NCBI GenBank assembly: GCA_966211455.1
Contig: CBIHNI010000008.1
Span: 1-64,000, forward strand
Source of the DNA: 21-14-0-10-47-8 sp966211455
Lineage (GTDB): Bacteria > Bdellovibrionota > Bdellovibrionia > Bdellovibrionales > Bdellovibrionaceae
Direction: 5' to 3'
Length of the DNA: 64,000 nucleotides
Within the stretch, counting starts at the first letter, position 1. Every line of letters starts with the position of its first letter. Shown here piece by piece: positions 1-8,482 of the stretch. Under the pieces are notes generated by a model. It saw only the letters and a program-made list of their open reading frames with translations. It was not told the origin of the DNA and did not search any database. The position numbers and the translations under genes are program-made.

Positions 1-368
1 TCGCCAACTTTTGTGCCTGAAGAAGATGGAACTTCCATCAAAGCTTCAACAGTTGCAGGTTTTTTTGTTGCAACCAAAGTCGCCACGTCTTTTACGAAAG
101 CTTTGAAAGCGTCGTTTTTCGCAACGAAGTCCGTTTCAGAGTTTACTTCAACCAAAACACCTGTATTGCCAGAAGTGTAAGAAGAAACCATACCTTCAGA
201 AGCCAAGCGGTCTGCTTTTTTCGCAGCTGAAGAAAGACCTTTTTTTCGAAGCCATTCAACGGCAGCTTCGAAATCACCCTTTGTTTCTTCCAGGGCTTTT
301 TTGCAATCCAACATTCCGGCGCTAGTTTTTTCGCGTAGATCACGCACCATAGAGGCAGAAATCGACAT
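1..368 (-). CDS. tsf: Elongation factor Ts (3' part missing)
   Basis: Nucleotide-exchange factor that regenerates EF-Tu-GTP in the cytoplasm. Reading from the ATG at 368, the 122 visible residues start MSISASMVRDLREKTSAGML and show the UBA-like N-terminal helices (about 1-55), followed by the EF-Tu-contacting TDFV motif at residues 79-82. The family is about 280-310 residues long, so more than half, including the rest of the core, lies left of position 1. A GGAGC Shine-Dalgarno sequence sits about 6 bases upstream of the ATG. It follows rpsB on the same strand, the usual rpsB-tsf order, with a terminator-like hairpin between them. The identification is certain; only the 3' end is unseen. Confidence 0.97.
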   Translation of the reverse strand, partial: MSISASMVRDLREKTSAGMLDCKKALEETKGDFEAAVEWLRKKGLSSAAKKADRLASEGMVSSYTSGNTGVLVEVNSETDFVAKNDAFKAFVKDVATLVATKKPATVEALMEVPSSSGTKVG

Positions 369-403
369 ATATGCTCCTTAAAATTAACAAGCAGAAGAGA
401 GAG

Positions 404-432
404 AAAAAAGGGGCTTTGTTCAAGCCCCTTTT
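404..432 (-). terminator. Terminator/attenuator between rpsB and tsf
   Basis: On the minus strand, just after the rpsB stop, a GC-rich stem (AAGGGGCTT / AAGCCCCTT, five-base loop) is followed by a run of T. It lies upstream of tsf. It therefore probably ends part of the rpsB transcripts and lets the rest read into tsf. This is seen as an inverted repeat plus T-run; partial read-through is inferred from gene order. Confidence 0.75.
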
Positions 433-438
433 AAAAAA

Positions 439-1389
439 TTAAGACTCAGATTCGTCTGAAGACTCGTCTTTGTTTTCGAGCTCAGCTTGGATCTCGACAC
501 TTTCAGCCATACCAGCGGCAACAAGTTTGCGCTGTTTCGCAACTTTAACAACTGCGGGGCCTTCAGATTTTTTAGCTTCAGGTTTCGCAGCGCCAGCGCC
601 ACGAGGAGCACGGCCCTTACGTTCAGGAGCCGCTTCTTTTGTAGAAGCTTCTTTTTCTTTCGCCAGGTCCGAACCTTTATCAGTTGAAGAGCGAGCTTTT
701 TGTTCGAATTCTTTCGCGCCTTCCAGATAAGCGTCCGCCACCAAGTTTGCGAACAATTTGATTGAACGGATCGCATCGTCGTTTCCTGGAATCGGATATT
801 CGATGCTCTCGGGATCTGAATTTGTATCGGCAATCGCAACAACTGGAATGCCCAAGCGTTTCGCTTCAGCAACCGCGATGTGTTCTTTTGGAAGATCGAC
901 AACGAACATCGCAGCAGGAGCACCCTTCATGTCACGGATACCGTTCAGGTATTCAGACAAGCGGATGTATTCCTTCTCGATGCCAGCACGTTCTTTTTTA
1001 GTGTAAAATTCGATTTCGCCCTTTTCTTTCATCTGGTCGATTTTGCGCAGACGATCGATTGAAGCTTTGATGGTTTCGAAGTTTGTCATCATACCACCCA
1101 ACCAGCGTTTGGTGACGTAGTACTGACCGCATTTTTTTGCTGCTTCTTCGATTGGTTCGATCGCTTGTTTCTTTGTACCAACAAAGATCAAGCTTCCACC
1201 GTCAGCCGCGATTTTCTTTACGAATTCAGCAGCTTTGTTTGCACGGACAACAGTCTTTTGGAGGTCAATGATATGAATGCCTCCGCGAGCCGTGTAAACA
1301 TAGTTTTTCATTTTTGGGTTCCAACGCTGGGTTTGGTGTCCAAAGTGGACTCCGGCGTCAAGCATCTCTTTCATGGTCACGTTTGCCAT
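439..1389 (-). CDS. rpsB: 30S ribosomal protein S2 with long C-terminal tail
   Basis: Small-subunit protein S2, which binds near the 16S rRNA head/body junction and is needed for S1 docking. The 316 residues open with the typical MANVTMKEMLDAGVHFGHQT and keep the conserved GGMMTNF and PVVAIADTNSDP segments. The S2 core ends near residue 230, while bacterial S2 is commonly about 240-260 residues. The remaining 85 or so residues form a Lys/Ala/Pro-rich stretch followed by a Ser/Glu/Asp-rich acidic end. The start at 1389 has a GGAAC ribosome-binding site 3-4 bases upstream. It precedes tsf and has a structured leader. The function is certain; the role of the tail is unknown. Confidence 0.97.
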   Translation of the reverse strand: MANVTMKEMLDAGVHFGHQTQRWNPKMKNYVYTARGGIHIIDLQKTVVRANKAAEFVKKIAADGGSLIFVGTKKQAIEPIEEAAKKCGQYYVTKRWLGGMMTNFETIKASIDRLRKIDQMKEKGEIEFYTKKERAGIEKEYIRLSEYLNGIRDMKGAPAAMFVVDLPKEHIAVAEAKRLGIPVVAIADTNSDPESIEYPIPGNDDAIRSIKLFANLVADAYLEGAKEFEQKARSSTDKGSDLAKEKEASTKEAAPERKGRAPRGAGAAKPEAKKSEGPAVVKVAKQRKLVAAGMAESVEIQAELENKDESSDESES

Positions 1390-1482
1390 GGTGTTCCTTT
1401 CTGGTTAAGCCACCTTCCCGACAGTGACCAGCATGGAGGCTGGTAAATGCTCACTTGGAGACCAGTTGATATCGGGAAGTGA
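1390..1482 (-). promoter_or_regulatory. Structured 5' leader of rpsB
   Basis: Directly upstream of rpsB an outer stem (1414-1421 with 1472-1479, CTTCCCGA/TCGGGAAG) encloses a 6-bp hairpin (1427-1432 with 1439-1444, ACCAGC/GCTGGT). Proteobacterial rpsB mRNAs are known to carry a leader bound by S2 for feedback control. I infer that this is the equivalent element. The pairing is seen in the sequence, the function is not. Confidence 0.5.
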
Positions 1483-1534
1483 GTAATTAGTGGGCTCCAG
1501 GTAACACGGCTTTCAGACCCGAGGCAACAAAAAC

Positions 1535-1951
1535 TTACTCCTGGGTTAGCTGTACGTCGACCAGCAGGTCTTTTTTGGTGTGGTACTTGTCTTCGAGCCA
1601 TTTCAGCAAAGAGTTTTGGATGCTGGTTTTCGCAGCCAGTGCGGCTTCGGGGGTGAGCGGCTGGTTTGCCGGTTGGGACTCGAGCTTAGGTACGTAGGCA
1701 ACCAGGGTTTTATCGTGAATGATAAACTTCCAGGCTGGAGTCAGGGGCGCAAAGAACTGGGCGCCTTCGGTTTGGGCGACCGGTAGACGATCCACTTTCG
1801 AGAAAGTTTGGGTGTAGGTTGAAAACTCGGTGGACATCTGTTCCGTCACCAAGTCCTTGTATTGTGGAGACTTTTGCAGAGCTTGGTAAAAGAAAATGCT
1901 CATGACCAGGGTGCTGAGAACCAGAACTAGAATCAGAGAACGGCCGGACAT
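1535..1951 (-). CDS. Membrane-anchored protein of unknown function
   Basis: The protein has 138 residues. An N-terminal hydrophobic segment (about residues 5-25) would anchor it in the inner membrane or act as an uncleaved signal, leaving a mostly polar 110-residue domain in the periplasm. The start at 1951 is preceded by GGGAGA at good spacing. It lies upstream of rpsB on the same strand with a 145-base gap that contains the rpsB leader, and it is divergent from the acetyltransferase at 2011. No family motif was recognised, so function is left open. Confidence 0.75.
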   Translation of the reverse strand: MSGRSLILVLVLSTLVMSIFFYQALQKSPQYKDLVTEQMSTEFSTYTQTFSKVDRLPVAQTEGAQFFAPLTPAWKFIIHDKTLVAYVPKLESQPANQPLTPEAALAAKTSIQNSLLKWLEDKYHTKKDLLVDVQLTQE

Positions 1952-2010
1952 AAAATCTCCCTATAATGGTAGGTATCCTGTTTAACCCGAAATTATGATA
2001 AAACCTAGTC

Positions 2011-2553
2011 ATGACAAATCGAGACCTCATTCAATATCGCAAAGCAACTGAAACGGACGCCGAGTCGATCACCCGGCTTGTCAATTCGGCTTACCGCGGG
2101 AGCAGCAGCAAGAATGGTTGGACCACCGAAGCCGATCTGCTGGCTGGTCAGCGAACCGATCCCAGTATGATTTTAGAGACCTTACATAAGCCGAAGACCT
2201 GCTTTCTTTTAGCGGAAAAGCAGGGGCAGGTGATTGGCTCGGTTCAGCTGGAAAAAATCAGTCCGGAGACCTGCTATTTCGGCATGTTTGCGATTGACCC
2301 GTGTTTGCAGGCGCAGGGAACAGGGCGCGGGATGGTGGCAGAGGCCGAAAAGTTTGCGAAGTGGGAGCTAGGCTGCGAGTTTATGGAAATGACGGTGATC
2401 ACGGTTCGGCATGAACTGATCGCTTGGTACGAGCGTCTTGGATACGAAAAGACCGGGGAGACCCGGCCTTTTCCTTACGGAGATGAACGATTTGGTATTC
2501 CGCTTCGAGACGACTTAGCTCTCGGCGTCTGGCGCAAGCGCTTGTTGATCTGA
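2011..2553 (+). CDS. GNAT-family N-acetyltransferase
   Basis: The 180-residue protein has the GNAT fold pattern. The N-terminal segment YRKATETDAESITRLVNSAY is typical of beta1-alpha1. A predicted beta4 strand (FGMFAIDP) is followed by the acetyl-CoA pyrophosphate loop Q-A-Q-G-T-G-R-G at residues 100-107. The YERLGYEKTGE segment near 140-150 is the usual GNAT C-terminal signature. It would transfer an acetyl group from acetyl-CoA to an amine; the substrate cannot be told. Its 3' end overlaps the convergent FAD oxidoreductase by 39 bases. The ribosome-binding site is weak. Confidence 0.88.
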   Translation: MTNRDLIQYRKATETDAESITRLVNSAYRGSSSKNGWTTEADLLAGQRTDPSMILETLHKPKTCFLLAEKQGQVIGSVQLEKISPETCYFGMFAIDPCLQAQGTGRGMVAEAEKFAKWELGCEFMEMTVITVRHELIAWYERLGYEKTGETRPFPYGDERFGIPLRDDLALGVWRKRLLI

Positions 2554-3675
2554 CAGGGAAACCTGTTGCAATGGATGGCAACCCATCGCGCTTGTGATCA
2601 GTTCGGCTTGTAGCAAAGCACCCAGCAAATTCTTTTGTGGATTCATTTGCGCAGATCCCACCCACAGATTTTCAAGGCCCGGAATGGTTTGATTGCCTGA
2701 CAATTTCAGATCGCCATTTCCAGAATATGACGGAACCACCAAAATTCTTTCGAACTTCAGATTTTCCAAAGCATCTGGATAGGCGCGCTTGATTTGGCGT
2801 TTGATTTTTTTCAAGGCGGCGCCAACAAGTTCGGTGTCTTCGGCTTCCTCATCTTCCAGGAATGTCAGCCACTGTGAATATTGTAGATTTTCAGAAGTGA
2901 TCTCGGCTTCTTGGTGGAAGTAGCCAACGCAAGGACCGATTTCATCCTGTGTGGTTCCGTTCAAGATGTGCACATTGCGAAGGTCGGTGACCTTGTGGTT
3001 GTGCAAAAGATCGACTCCGACCGCAGTCCAGAATTGGTTCTTTGAGAATTTCTGCATCGCTTTCGCGTTCAGTGCACCTTCAGGCAGAAGCAAGCGCAAA
3101 GATTTGACGGGACCGCAGTAAATGAAATTCAAGGCATGAATCGTTTTTTGGCCGTTCACCGTCAGATGAGTGATGCGATCGCCTTCTTGATGAAACTTGG
3201 TTACATAAGAGCGTGGCATGAACTCGCCGGTGAAGTGGCTGTACAAAACCTGAGTCCACTCGTGTGGCTCGAGCTTGGTCTTCAAAACGCGGGGATGATT
3301 GAAATAAGAAATTTCGTCGTAGAATGGCGGCGGATTGCTTCCGAAACCAACGAAAGGACGCAGCCCGCCGGCTTCGTAAGACATCGGCGGAGCTTCGACC
3401 GATTCTGGCGTCAGCGACGTCATCAAAAGCATTTCCAAAAACGCGATGGCTTTTTGTGAAAGCTCGGTGTCTGGCAAATAGCGCAGACCGTTGTTGACCG
3501 CTCCGAACGGGGTTTGGATCGAGCGATTCAAACCGCCGAATGTATCGGCGCTTTCGATCAGGACAACATTGCTGGTGATGCGGCTTAAAGCATTGGCGAT
3601 GCTGAGGCCCGCAAGGCCGCTGCCAATAATGGCGTAATCATAAACGTGATTCGATTTTCGTGACACAGTTTGCAT
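2515..3675 (-). CDS. FAD-dependent oxidoreductase, amine oxidase/desaturase-like
   Basis: The protein has 386 residues from the ATG at 3675; a TTG three codons upstream is possible but neither has a strong ribosome-binding site. An N-terminal Rossmann motif (YAIIGSGLAG, with an acidic residue about 20 later in VLIESAD) and FGG followed by a Leu-Asn-Arg segment resemble the FAD-binding start of protoporphyrinogen oxidase, amine oxidase and phytoene desaturase relatives. Near the C-terminus, PGLENLWVGSA matches the second FAD-contact region. The substrate is unknown. It ends inside the convergent acetyltransferase gene and lies downstream of the CFI-box gene on the same strand. Confidence 0.82.
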   Translation of the reverse strand: MQTVSRKSNHVYDYAIIGSGLAGLSIANALSRITSNVVLIESADTFGGLNRSIQTPFGAVNNGLRYLPDTELSQKAIAFLEMLLMTSLTPESVEAPPMSYEAGGLRPFVGFGSNPPPFYDEISYFNHPRVLKTKLEPHEWTQVLYSHFTGEFMPRSYVTKFHQEGDRITHLTVNGQKTIHALNFIYCGPVKSLRLLLPEGALNAKAMQKFSKNQFWTAVGVDLLHNHKVTDLRNVHILNGTTQDEIGPCVGYFHQEAEITSENLQYSQWLTFLEDEEAEDTELVGAALKKIKRQIKRAYPDALENLKFERILVVPSYSGNGDLKLSGNQTIPGLENLWVGSAQMNPQKNLLGALLQAELITSAMGCHPLQQVSLSDQQALAPDAES

Positions 3676-3716
3676 AGCTTTCAATTGTCACTAAAGGCTT
3701 CGGCGCCTTGCAAGAG

Positions 3717-4580
3717 TTAAGGCTGATGACGAGAAGCGGAATGTTTTGGATTCGGCAAAAATTTGATCAACTGCCGCAAGAACAAGCGGACAACGGCTTG
3801 CAGAGCGGGAATTCTGTCCAAAATGCGAGCAAGCGGCGGTGAAATTTTGTAGTAGGCGAACACAAAAGCCTTGCCTGCGCCCGATTGCAGCAGGTAGGCG
3901 TCGCGAAATCCAGTCAGCACGGCCACTTCTGGCGAGTGGTATTGGAAGGCGGCGGTGGCGATAAAGCAGCGGCCCTTATTTTCAGAGGCCATTTTCAAGA
4001 AGCTTTTAATCACGGCCGGATTCTTCGCCGTCTTTTGAAACGATTCGGCCTTGCGAAGAATGTCCGGAAGAATCGGAGTGAAGCGCAGAAATTGTGAAAG
4101 CTTTTTTGCCGCGATCGCCTGCCGTTCGCCGTAACGATCGCTGGTATCATAAATGCGAAGCAGATCCCAGTAGACGCTGGCCACGATGGTTAGCTCTTGC
4201 GTGCGGGCCGAATCTTTAAACTGCTCGGGGCTGAGTTCGCCCGATTTGGCGTCAAAGACCACTTCTAAAACTTTGATGTACTTTTCATAAGCGACCGCCG
4301 CATCCGAGAAAGCTTTGTCTTGCATGCTTTGACGAGCCTTCTTGATCAGGTTCACGCGGCTTTTCCAGAGCATCAGTTTCTTTTGCTCTTTGGCTTTTTC
4401 GCGGGCCATAAGCAGGCTTCCGCGAGCCACGGATCCCGCCAGCTGCGCGAAACAGTTTCCGCAAACCTGGGCCGGGATTTGTTCTTGATTGCCAGCCTCA
4501 CGAAGCTTTCCAATCAAAGCAGCATCCATGCTTTGCAGTTCGGTCGTAGATGTGCCGCATCTGGGGCAGGACTGACTCAT
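3717..4580 (-). CDS. Zinc-ribbon protein with C-terminal CFI-box domain
   Basis: The 287-residue protein has two Cys pairs (C5/C8 and C40/C43) forming a likely zinc ribbon. A basic, helical, TPR-like middle follows (about 55-195). The C-terminal segment beginning CFIATAAFQYHSPEV near residue 206 matches the conserved CFI box that names the CFI-box-CTERM family. The last 40 residues hold hydrophobic stretches that could associate with membrane. No biochemical role is known to me. It sits 15 bases downstream of priA on the same strand, so co-transcription is likely. Confidence 0.8.
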   Translation of the reverse strand: MSQSCPRCGTSTTELQSMDAALIGKLREAGNQEQIPAQVCGNCFAQLAGSVARGSLLMAREKAKEQKKLMLWKSRVNLIKKARQSMQDKAFSDAAVAYEKYIKVLEVVFDAKSGELSPEQFKDSARTQELTIVASVYWDLLRIYDTSDRYGERQAIAAKKLSQFLRFTPILPDILRKAESFQKTAKNPAVIKSFLKMASENKGRCFIATAAFQYHSPEVAVLTGFRDAYLLQSGAGKAFVFAYYKISPPLARILDRIPALQAVVRLFLRQLIKFLPNPKHSASRHQP

Positions 4581-4595
4581 GATCTTTTTATTGTC

Positions 4596-6620
4596 TTAGA
4601 TAAGCTGAAGTGGGTCAACATCCACACTGATGCTCACGGCGGCTGGCAACCATTTTTGGTCGCCCAAAACCTGACGGCAGAACGACTGCAGATAGCGCTG
4701 CTCTTTGCCTTTTAGAAGCAAGTGATAGCGAAATTTACCGCGCAGTTTGGCCATTGGTGCCTCGGCTGGACCTAAGACCTCAACGGGTTCGTAAGCGGCA
4801 TGTTTGGATTTCAGTTGCTGTGCGCGCAGGGATAAAAGTCGAGCTGCTTCTTGCACACGACTGAGATGGGTCCCCTGAATGCGAAAGGAAATCAATTTGC
4901 CAATGGGTGGATAAGCTAAAGGTTCACGCTGAGAAATTTCCATCTGCGCGAAGGATTCGAAATCATGTTTTTGCGCAAAGGTCAGGCTGGGGTGTTCGGG
5001 ATTGAAAGTTTGAATGATGACCTTTCCTGGCGGATCTCCGGGTTTCACGTGTCGGCCGGCGCGACCACTGACCTGCGTGATCAACTGAAAGCTGCGCTCG
5101 GTGGCGCGGAAATCGGGGATATTAAATCCGATGTCGGCCAGCACAAGACCAACCAGGTTGAGCTTCGGAAAATCCAAACCTTTTGCGATCATTTGGGTGC
5201 CGATCAAAATGTCGGTCTCGCCCGATTCCATACCGGCCACAAGTGCTTCCAGATCGTGACGGTTTTGAATTTCATCGCGATCCGCGCGTACGATTTTAGC
5301 TTCCGGAAACAGTCGCTGCATTTCGGACTCGAGCAATTCGGTGCCAAGACCCACAGGTTTGACTTCGCCGACTTTGCAAGAGGGGCAGTCCAACTTGTAA
5401 TCTTCATGATAATCGCAGTAATGGCAGACCAGGTGATGTTTTCCGTGCAGGGTCAGGGTGATGTCGCAGTTCGGACATTCGTGCGTGTAACCGCAGGCCG
5501 GACACAAAACCACATTGGCGACACCCCGGCGATTCAAGAAAAGAGCGGCTTGCTCTTTTCTTTGCAAGGTTTCGCTGATGGCGACGTACAGTTTTTCCGA
5601 CAGCCAGAAGGGAAGATCCGGATGGTGTTCGATCGTGCGCATATCCAAAATTTCGACATCCGGCAGGGCGCGATCTTTCACCCGCTGGCTCATGCGATGC
5701 AATTGGTAACGTCCTTCAACGGCATTTTTCCAGGTTTCAAGACTGGGCGTGGCAGATCCCAAAACCACCGGGCAGTTGACGAATTTCCCCAGCATTACGG
5801 CCGCGTCGCGTCCGTGGTATTTCAATTTCTCTTCTTGTTTGTAACTGGGTTCGTGTTCTTCGTCGACGATGATCAAACCCAAATTTGGCAGCGGACAGAA
5901 CATGGCCGAGCGCGCCCCGATCAAGATCTTCTTGCGGCCTTCGACCATCTGCCACCACTGGTTGGTGCGTTCGCGGTCGGTCAGCTGCGAATGCAAAACA
6001 GCGATCTCGTCGCCAAAGCGCTCGGCAAATCGATGCACCAATTGCGGCGTCAGGGAGATTTCGGGAACCAGAACCAGGCCCTGTTTTCCTTGATCCAAAA
6101 TTTCTTGCAGAAGTTGCAGATAGACTTCGGTTTTCCCTGATCCTGTCACACCGAAAAGCAGATGCGTGGAAAAACCGGATGATTTTTTGATAGAGTCAAA
6201 AGCCTCTTGCTGCTGCGGCGTCAAGGCCAGCGGAGCCCGCGCTTCGAGCTTTGGCACCACCGGTGGACGGCTGGATTTTCTCACCTTTTCCGTGCGCGGA
6301 AGGGGAGGATAGGCCGAGCTCATCACATGGCCAATTGGATACACATAATAATGCGAAAGCCATTCGATCCAGCGGACGAAAGATTCAGGCAAAACTTGAT
6401 ACTCGGGATCGATATTGGTGATCGCTTTGATTTCAAAGTCACCGGTCGGAGCCGTTTGCAGCGGAGACAAAAGCAGACCCTTGACCTGGCGGCTGTTTTT
6501 ACCAAGCGGAACGTCAACAAGCATGCCTCGTCTTAAAACGCCGGCCAGCTCTTGCGGAACTGCATAAGTCAGCGGCTCGTGCATGGGCACGTCAACCGCA
6601 ATACTCCAGAAATCGGACAC
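4596..6620 (-). CDS. priA: Primosomal protein N', replication-restart helicase PriA
   Basis: PriA is a 3'-5' helicase that recognises stalled forks and reloads the replisome. The 674 residues carry the 3'-DNA-binding domain (about 1-105), Walker A GVTGSGKT at 157-164, the DEEH box (IIVDEEHEPS) and GSATPSLE. Four Cys pairs (CPAC, CPNC, CHYC, CPSC) form the two structural zinc sites, and a helicase C-terminal lobe follows with IGTQMIAKGLDFP and QVSGRAGR. E. coli PriA has 732 residues. It starts with GTG at 6620, whose G is shared with the upstream gene's TAG stop, behind an AAGAGG site, so translation is coupled. The identification is certain. Confidence 0.97.
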   Translation of the reverse strand: MSDFWSIAVDVPMHEPLTYAVPQELAGVLRRGMLVDVPLGKNSRQVKGLLLSPLQTAPTGDFEIKAITNIDPEYQVLPESFVRWIEWLSHYYVYPIGHVMSSAYPPLPRTEKVRKSSRPPVVPKLEARAPLALTPQQQEAFDSIKKSSGFSTHLLFGVTGSGKTEVYLQLLQEILDQGKQGLVLVPEISLTPQLVHRFAERFGDEIAVLHSQLTDRERTNQWWQMVEGRKKILIGARSAMFCPLPNLGLIIVDEEHEPSYKQEEKLKYHGRDAAVMLGKFVNCPVVLGSATPSLETWKNAVEGRYQLHRMSQRVKDRALPDVEILDMRTIEHHPDLPFWLSEKLYVAISETLQRKEQAALFLNRRGVANVVLCPACGYTHECPNCDITLTLHGKHHLVCHYCDYHEDYKLDCPSCKVGEVKPVGLGTELLESEMQRLFPEAKIVRADRDEIQNRHDLEALVAGMESGETDILIGTQMIAKGLDFPKLNLVGLVLADIGFNIPDFRATERSFQLITQVSGRAGRHVKPGDPPGKVIIQTFNPEHPSLTFAQKHDFESFAQMEISQREPLAYPPIGKLISFRIQGTHLSRVQEAARLLSLRAQQLKSKHAAYEPVEVLGPAEAPMAKLRGKFRYHLLLKGKEQRYLQSFCRQVLGDQKWLPAAVSISVDVDPLQLI

Positions 6621-7447
6621 TAGCGGAACCTCTTGTAAAACTCCTCGACCAGCGCAGCCGCCGGCAAAGCGTTTAAAGCTTCGGTTTTATTCACAGCTTT
6701 TTGGCCGAATTGCGCCCAAGCTTCCTTGGTGCGACCGCTGACCGAGATGGTCTGAATGGTGACCTGATTGTTGCCCCAGCGCACGACTTGGGTGCGTGGA
6801 TACATCAGCCCGCGCGAATACGAACTGTATTTATCGGCCGTGACTTCCACTTTGGTTGGCAAACGGAACTTGCGCAGGACGAACTGATCTTGCTCGATCC
6901 AAAATCCCGGCAGATCCTGATCTTCCATGGAAGGTGATCCGATCGCGTAAGTGATGGTGCCGCCCGTGCGAGACAAGCGAATGAAGTTTTCGGGTTGGTT
7001 GTCGGCGTCTTTAACCGTGCGCAAAGTTTTCTTGGCCATCACGTTGGCCGGAACCAGCTTCATTTGCGTCAGCACATTGGCCAAAGAGTCCGTGTTGCGA
7101 AGGTGAAAATATCTTTCCAAGAAGTCTTCCGTGATACGCTTGCTGCTACCATTCTGAGTACGGGTCGCATTGTTGACCTGAATGAAAAACGAGACCTGGT
7201 CTTTCAGCTCTTTCGCGCCGGTGACCAAAAGCTTCATGTTGTTTTCGTTTTCGATGAACCAAGTTTCCTTCAAAACCAAAGTGTCTTGGCCATTTGGAAA
7301 GTGCACTTCTTGATCGATTTGGTAAATTCCGTTGCCGGCGTTTTCAGACGTGCGCTGCAAAATCATGCTGGCCTTGGGAATCGCGGCCTGTGCTGCGGAA
7401 ACCAAGATGGCGGAGCTTAGAAAAACAATCAGAGAAAAAGTTTTCAT
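6620..7447 (-). CDS. Exported protein, possibly LolA-like fold
   Basis: The 275-residue protein begins MKTFSLIVFLSSAILVSA with a clear signal peptide cut near AQA-A. The start at 7447 is preferred because the AGGA at the galU stop is well spaced for it; an ATG three codons upstream (7456) has no room for a ribosome-binding site. The mature part is rich in beta-strand-like segments (LVLKETWFIEN, TYAIG, KVEVTADKYSSYSRG), recalling outer-membrane-lipoprotein-sorting LolA/LolB-type folds, but no diagnostic motif is present. It lies between galU and priA in a coupled run. The specific function is unknown. Confidence 0.75.
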   Translation of the reverse strand: MKTFSLIVFLSSAILVSAAQAAIPKASMILQRTSENAGNGIYQIDQEVHFPNGQDTLVLKETWFIENENNMKLLVTGAKELKDQVSFFIQVNNATRTQNGSSKRITEDFLERYFHLRNTDSLANVLTQMKLVPANVMAKKTLRTVKDADNQPENFIRLSRTGGTITYAIGSPSMEDQDLPGFWIEQDQFVLRKFRLPTKVEVTADKYSSYSRGLMYPRTQVVRWGNNQVTIQTISVSGRTKEAWAQFGQKAVNKTEALNALPAAALVEEFYKRFR

Positions 7448-7457
7448 CTTTATCATC

Positions 7458-8339
7458 CTAAAGCTGAGAGGCGATTTGGTGTAGGTATTTCTTCAATCCG
7501 TCTTTGACGTCTGGGTGCTTGAGACCGAGCTCGATGTTTGCCTTCAGATACCCAAGCTTATCGCCGGCGTCGAAGCGCTGAGAAATCAAAGGGCTTGCGA
7601 ACATATCCTGAACCTTGGCCATTTCGTTCATCGAATCCGTCAACTGAATTTCGCCCAAGACGCCCGGCTTTGCCTTGCGCAAGAAATTAAAAATATGCGG
7701 CGAAAACACATAGCGGCCCGGCAATGCCCAGCGGCTGGGTGCCTTGTCCAGGCCTGGCTTTTCGATAAAGCCACGGACCTTGAAGCGATCCGACTGCATT
7801 TGCTGGATGTCGGCGATCCCGTATTTGGACACGTCCTCGTCAGGGACTTCCATCACCGCCACGGCCGAGCCTAAGGTTTCTTCATAGATTTTTGAAAGTT
7901 GCGCGACGGTCGCAGGCTCGCCATTTTTTGGAACCATGATTTCATCGCCCAGCAAAACCGCGAAAGGCGAATCGCCCACCACTTTTTCGGCGCACAGAAC
8001 GGCGTGACCCAAACCCAAAGGCTGTTTTTGGCGAACGCTGATGATATTGGCCATCTCGCGAATGCGGATCAAACGCTCGAGCAAATTGATTTTGCCATCT
8101 TTTGAAAGCTTGTCTTCCAGCTCGTAAGAGGTATCGAAGAAATCTTCGATCGCCGTTTTGCCGCGGCCTTGAATCAGCACGATATCTTCGATGCCGGCTT
8201 TCACCGCCTCTTCGACGACGTAGAAAATAATCGGGGCATCGACGATGGTGAGCATTTCTTTGGGAACGGTCTTGGTCGCAGGTAGAAATCGGGTTCCTAG
8301 ACCAGCAGCAGGAATAATGGCTTTTTTCACTTTCGACAT
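7458..8339 (-). CDS. galU: UTP--glucose-1-phosphate uridylyltransferase
   Basis: Makes UDP-glucose from UTP and glucose-1-phosphate for envelope polysaccharides. The 293 residues begin MSKVKKAIIPAAGLGTRFLP and keep the nucleotide-binding GxGTR motif, the KTVPKEML lysine region, and GIVLIQGRGK-like and GLGHAVLCA segments typical of GalU. The ATG at 8339 matches the usual GalU start; an in-frame TTG six codons upstream is less likely. The ribosome-binding site is weak for both. It heads the galU-6620 gene-priA run and is divergent from the lipoprotein gene at 8483. Confidence 0.95.
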   Translation of the reverse strand: MSKVKKAIIPAAGLGTRFLPATKTVPKEMLTIVDAPIIFYVVEEAVKAGIEDIVLIQGRGKTAIEDFFDTSYELEDKLSKDGKINLLERLIRIREMANIISVRQKQPLGLGHAVLCAEKVVGDSPFAVLLGDEIMVPKNGEPATVAQLSKIYEETLGSAVAVMEVPDEDVSKYGIADIQQMQSDRFKVRGFIEKPGLDKAPSRWALPGRYVFSPHIFNFLRKAKPGVLGEIQLTDSMNEMAKVQDMFASPLISQRFDAGDKLGYLKANIELGLKHPDVKDGLKKYLHQIASQL

Positions 8340-8482
8340 AGGCCGCTGTTGTCTCAAAACCTAGGTCCTGATTCAAGTTTAAAAAACCGTCTCAAAACGA
8401 GATAAAAGCACGGAAGATCTGAGCTTTTTTTGGCTCTGAATGTCACTTTCTGATATTCTCAAAATGAGCATAAGGGGAGCAC

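Noticed and set aside
4965..6140. 391-codon plus-strand ORF opposite priA
   Set aside because: Lies entirely antisense to a well-defined priA; composition is that of a shadow frame.
8439..8451. 13-base sequence TGTCACTTTCTGA shared with 36911-36923
   Set aside because: One occurrence is in an intergenic region and the other after a stop codon; a single 13-base match gives no consistent role.
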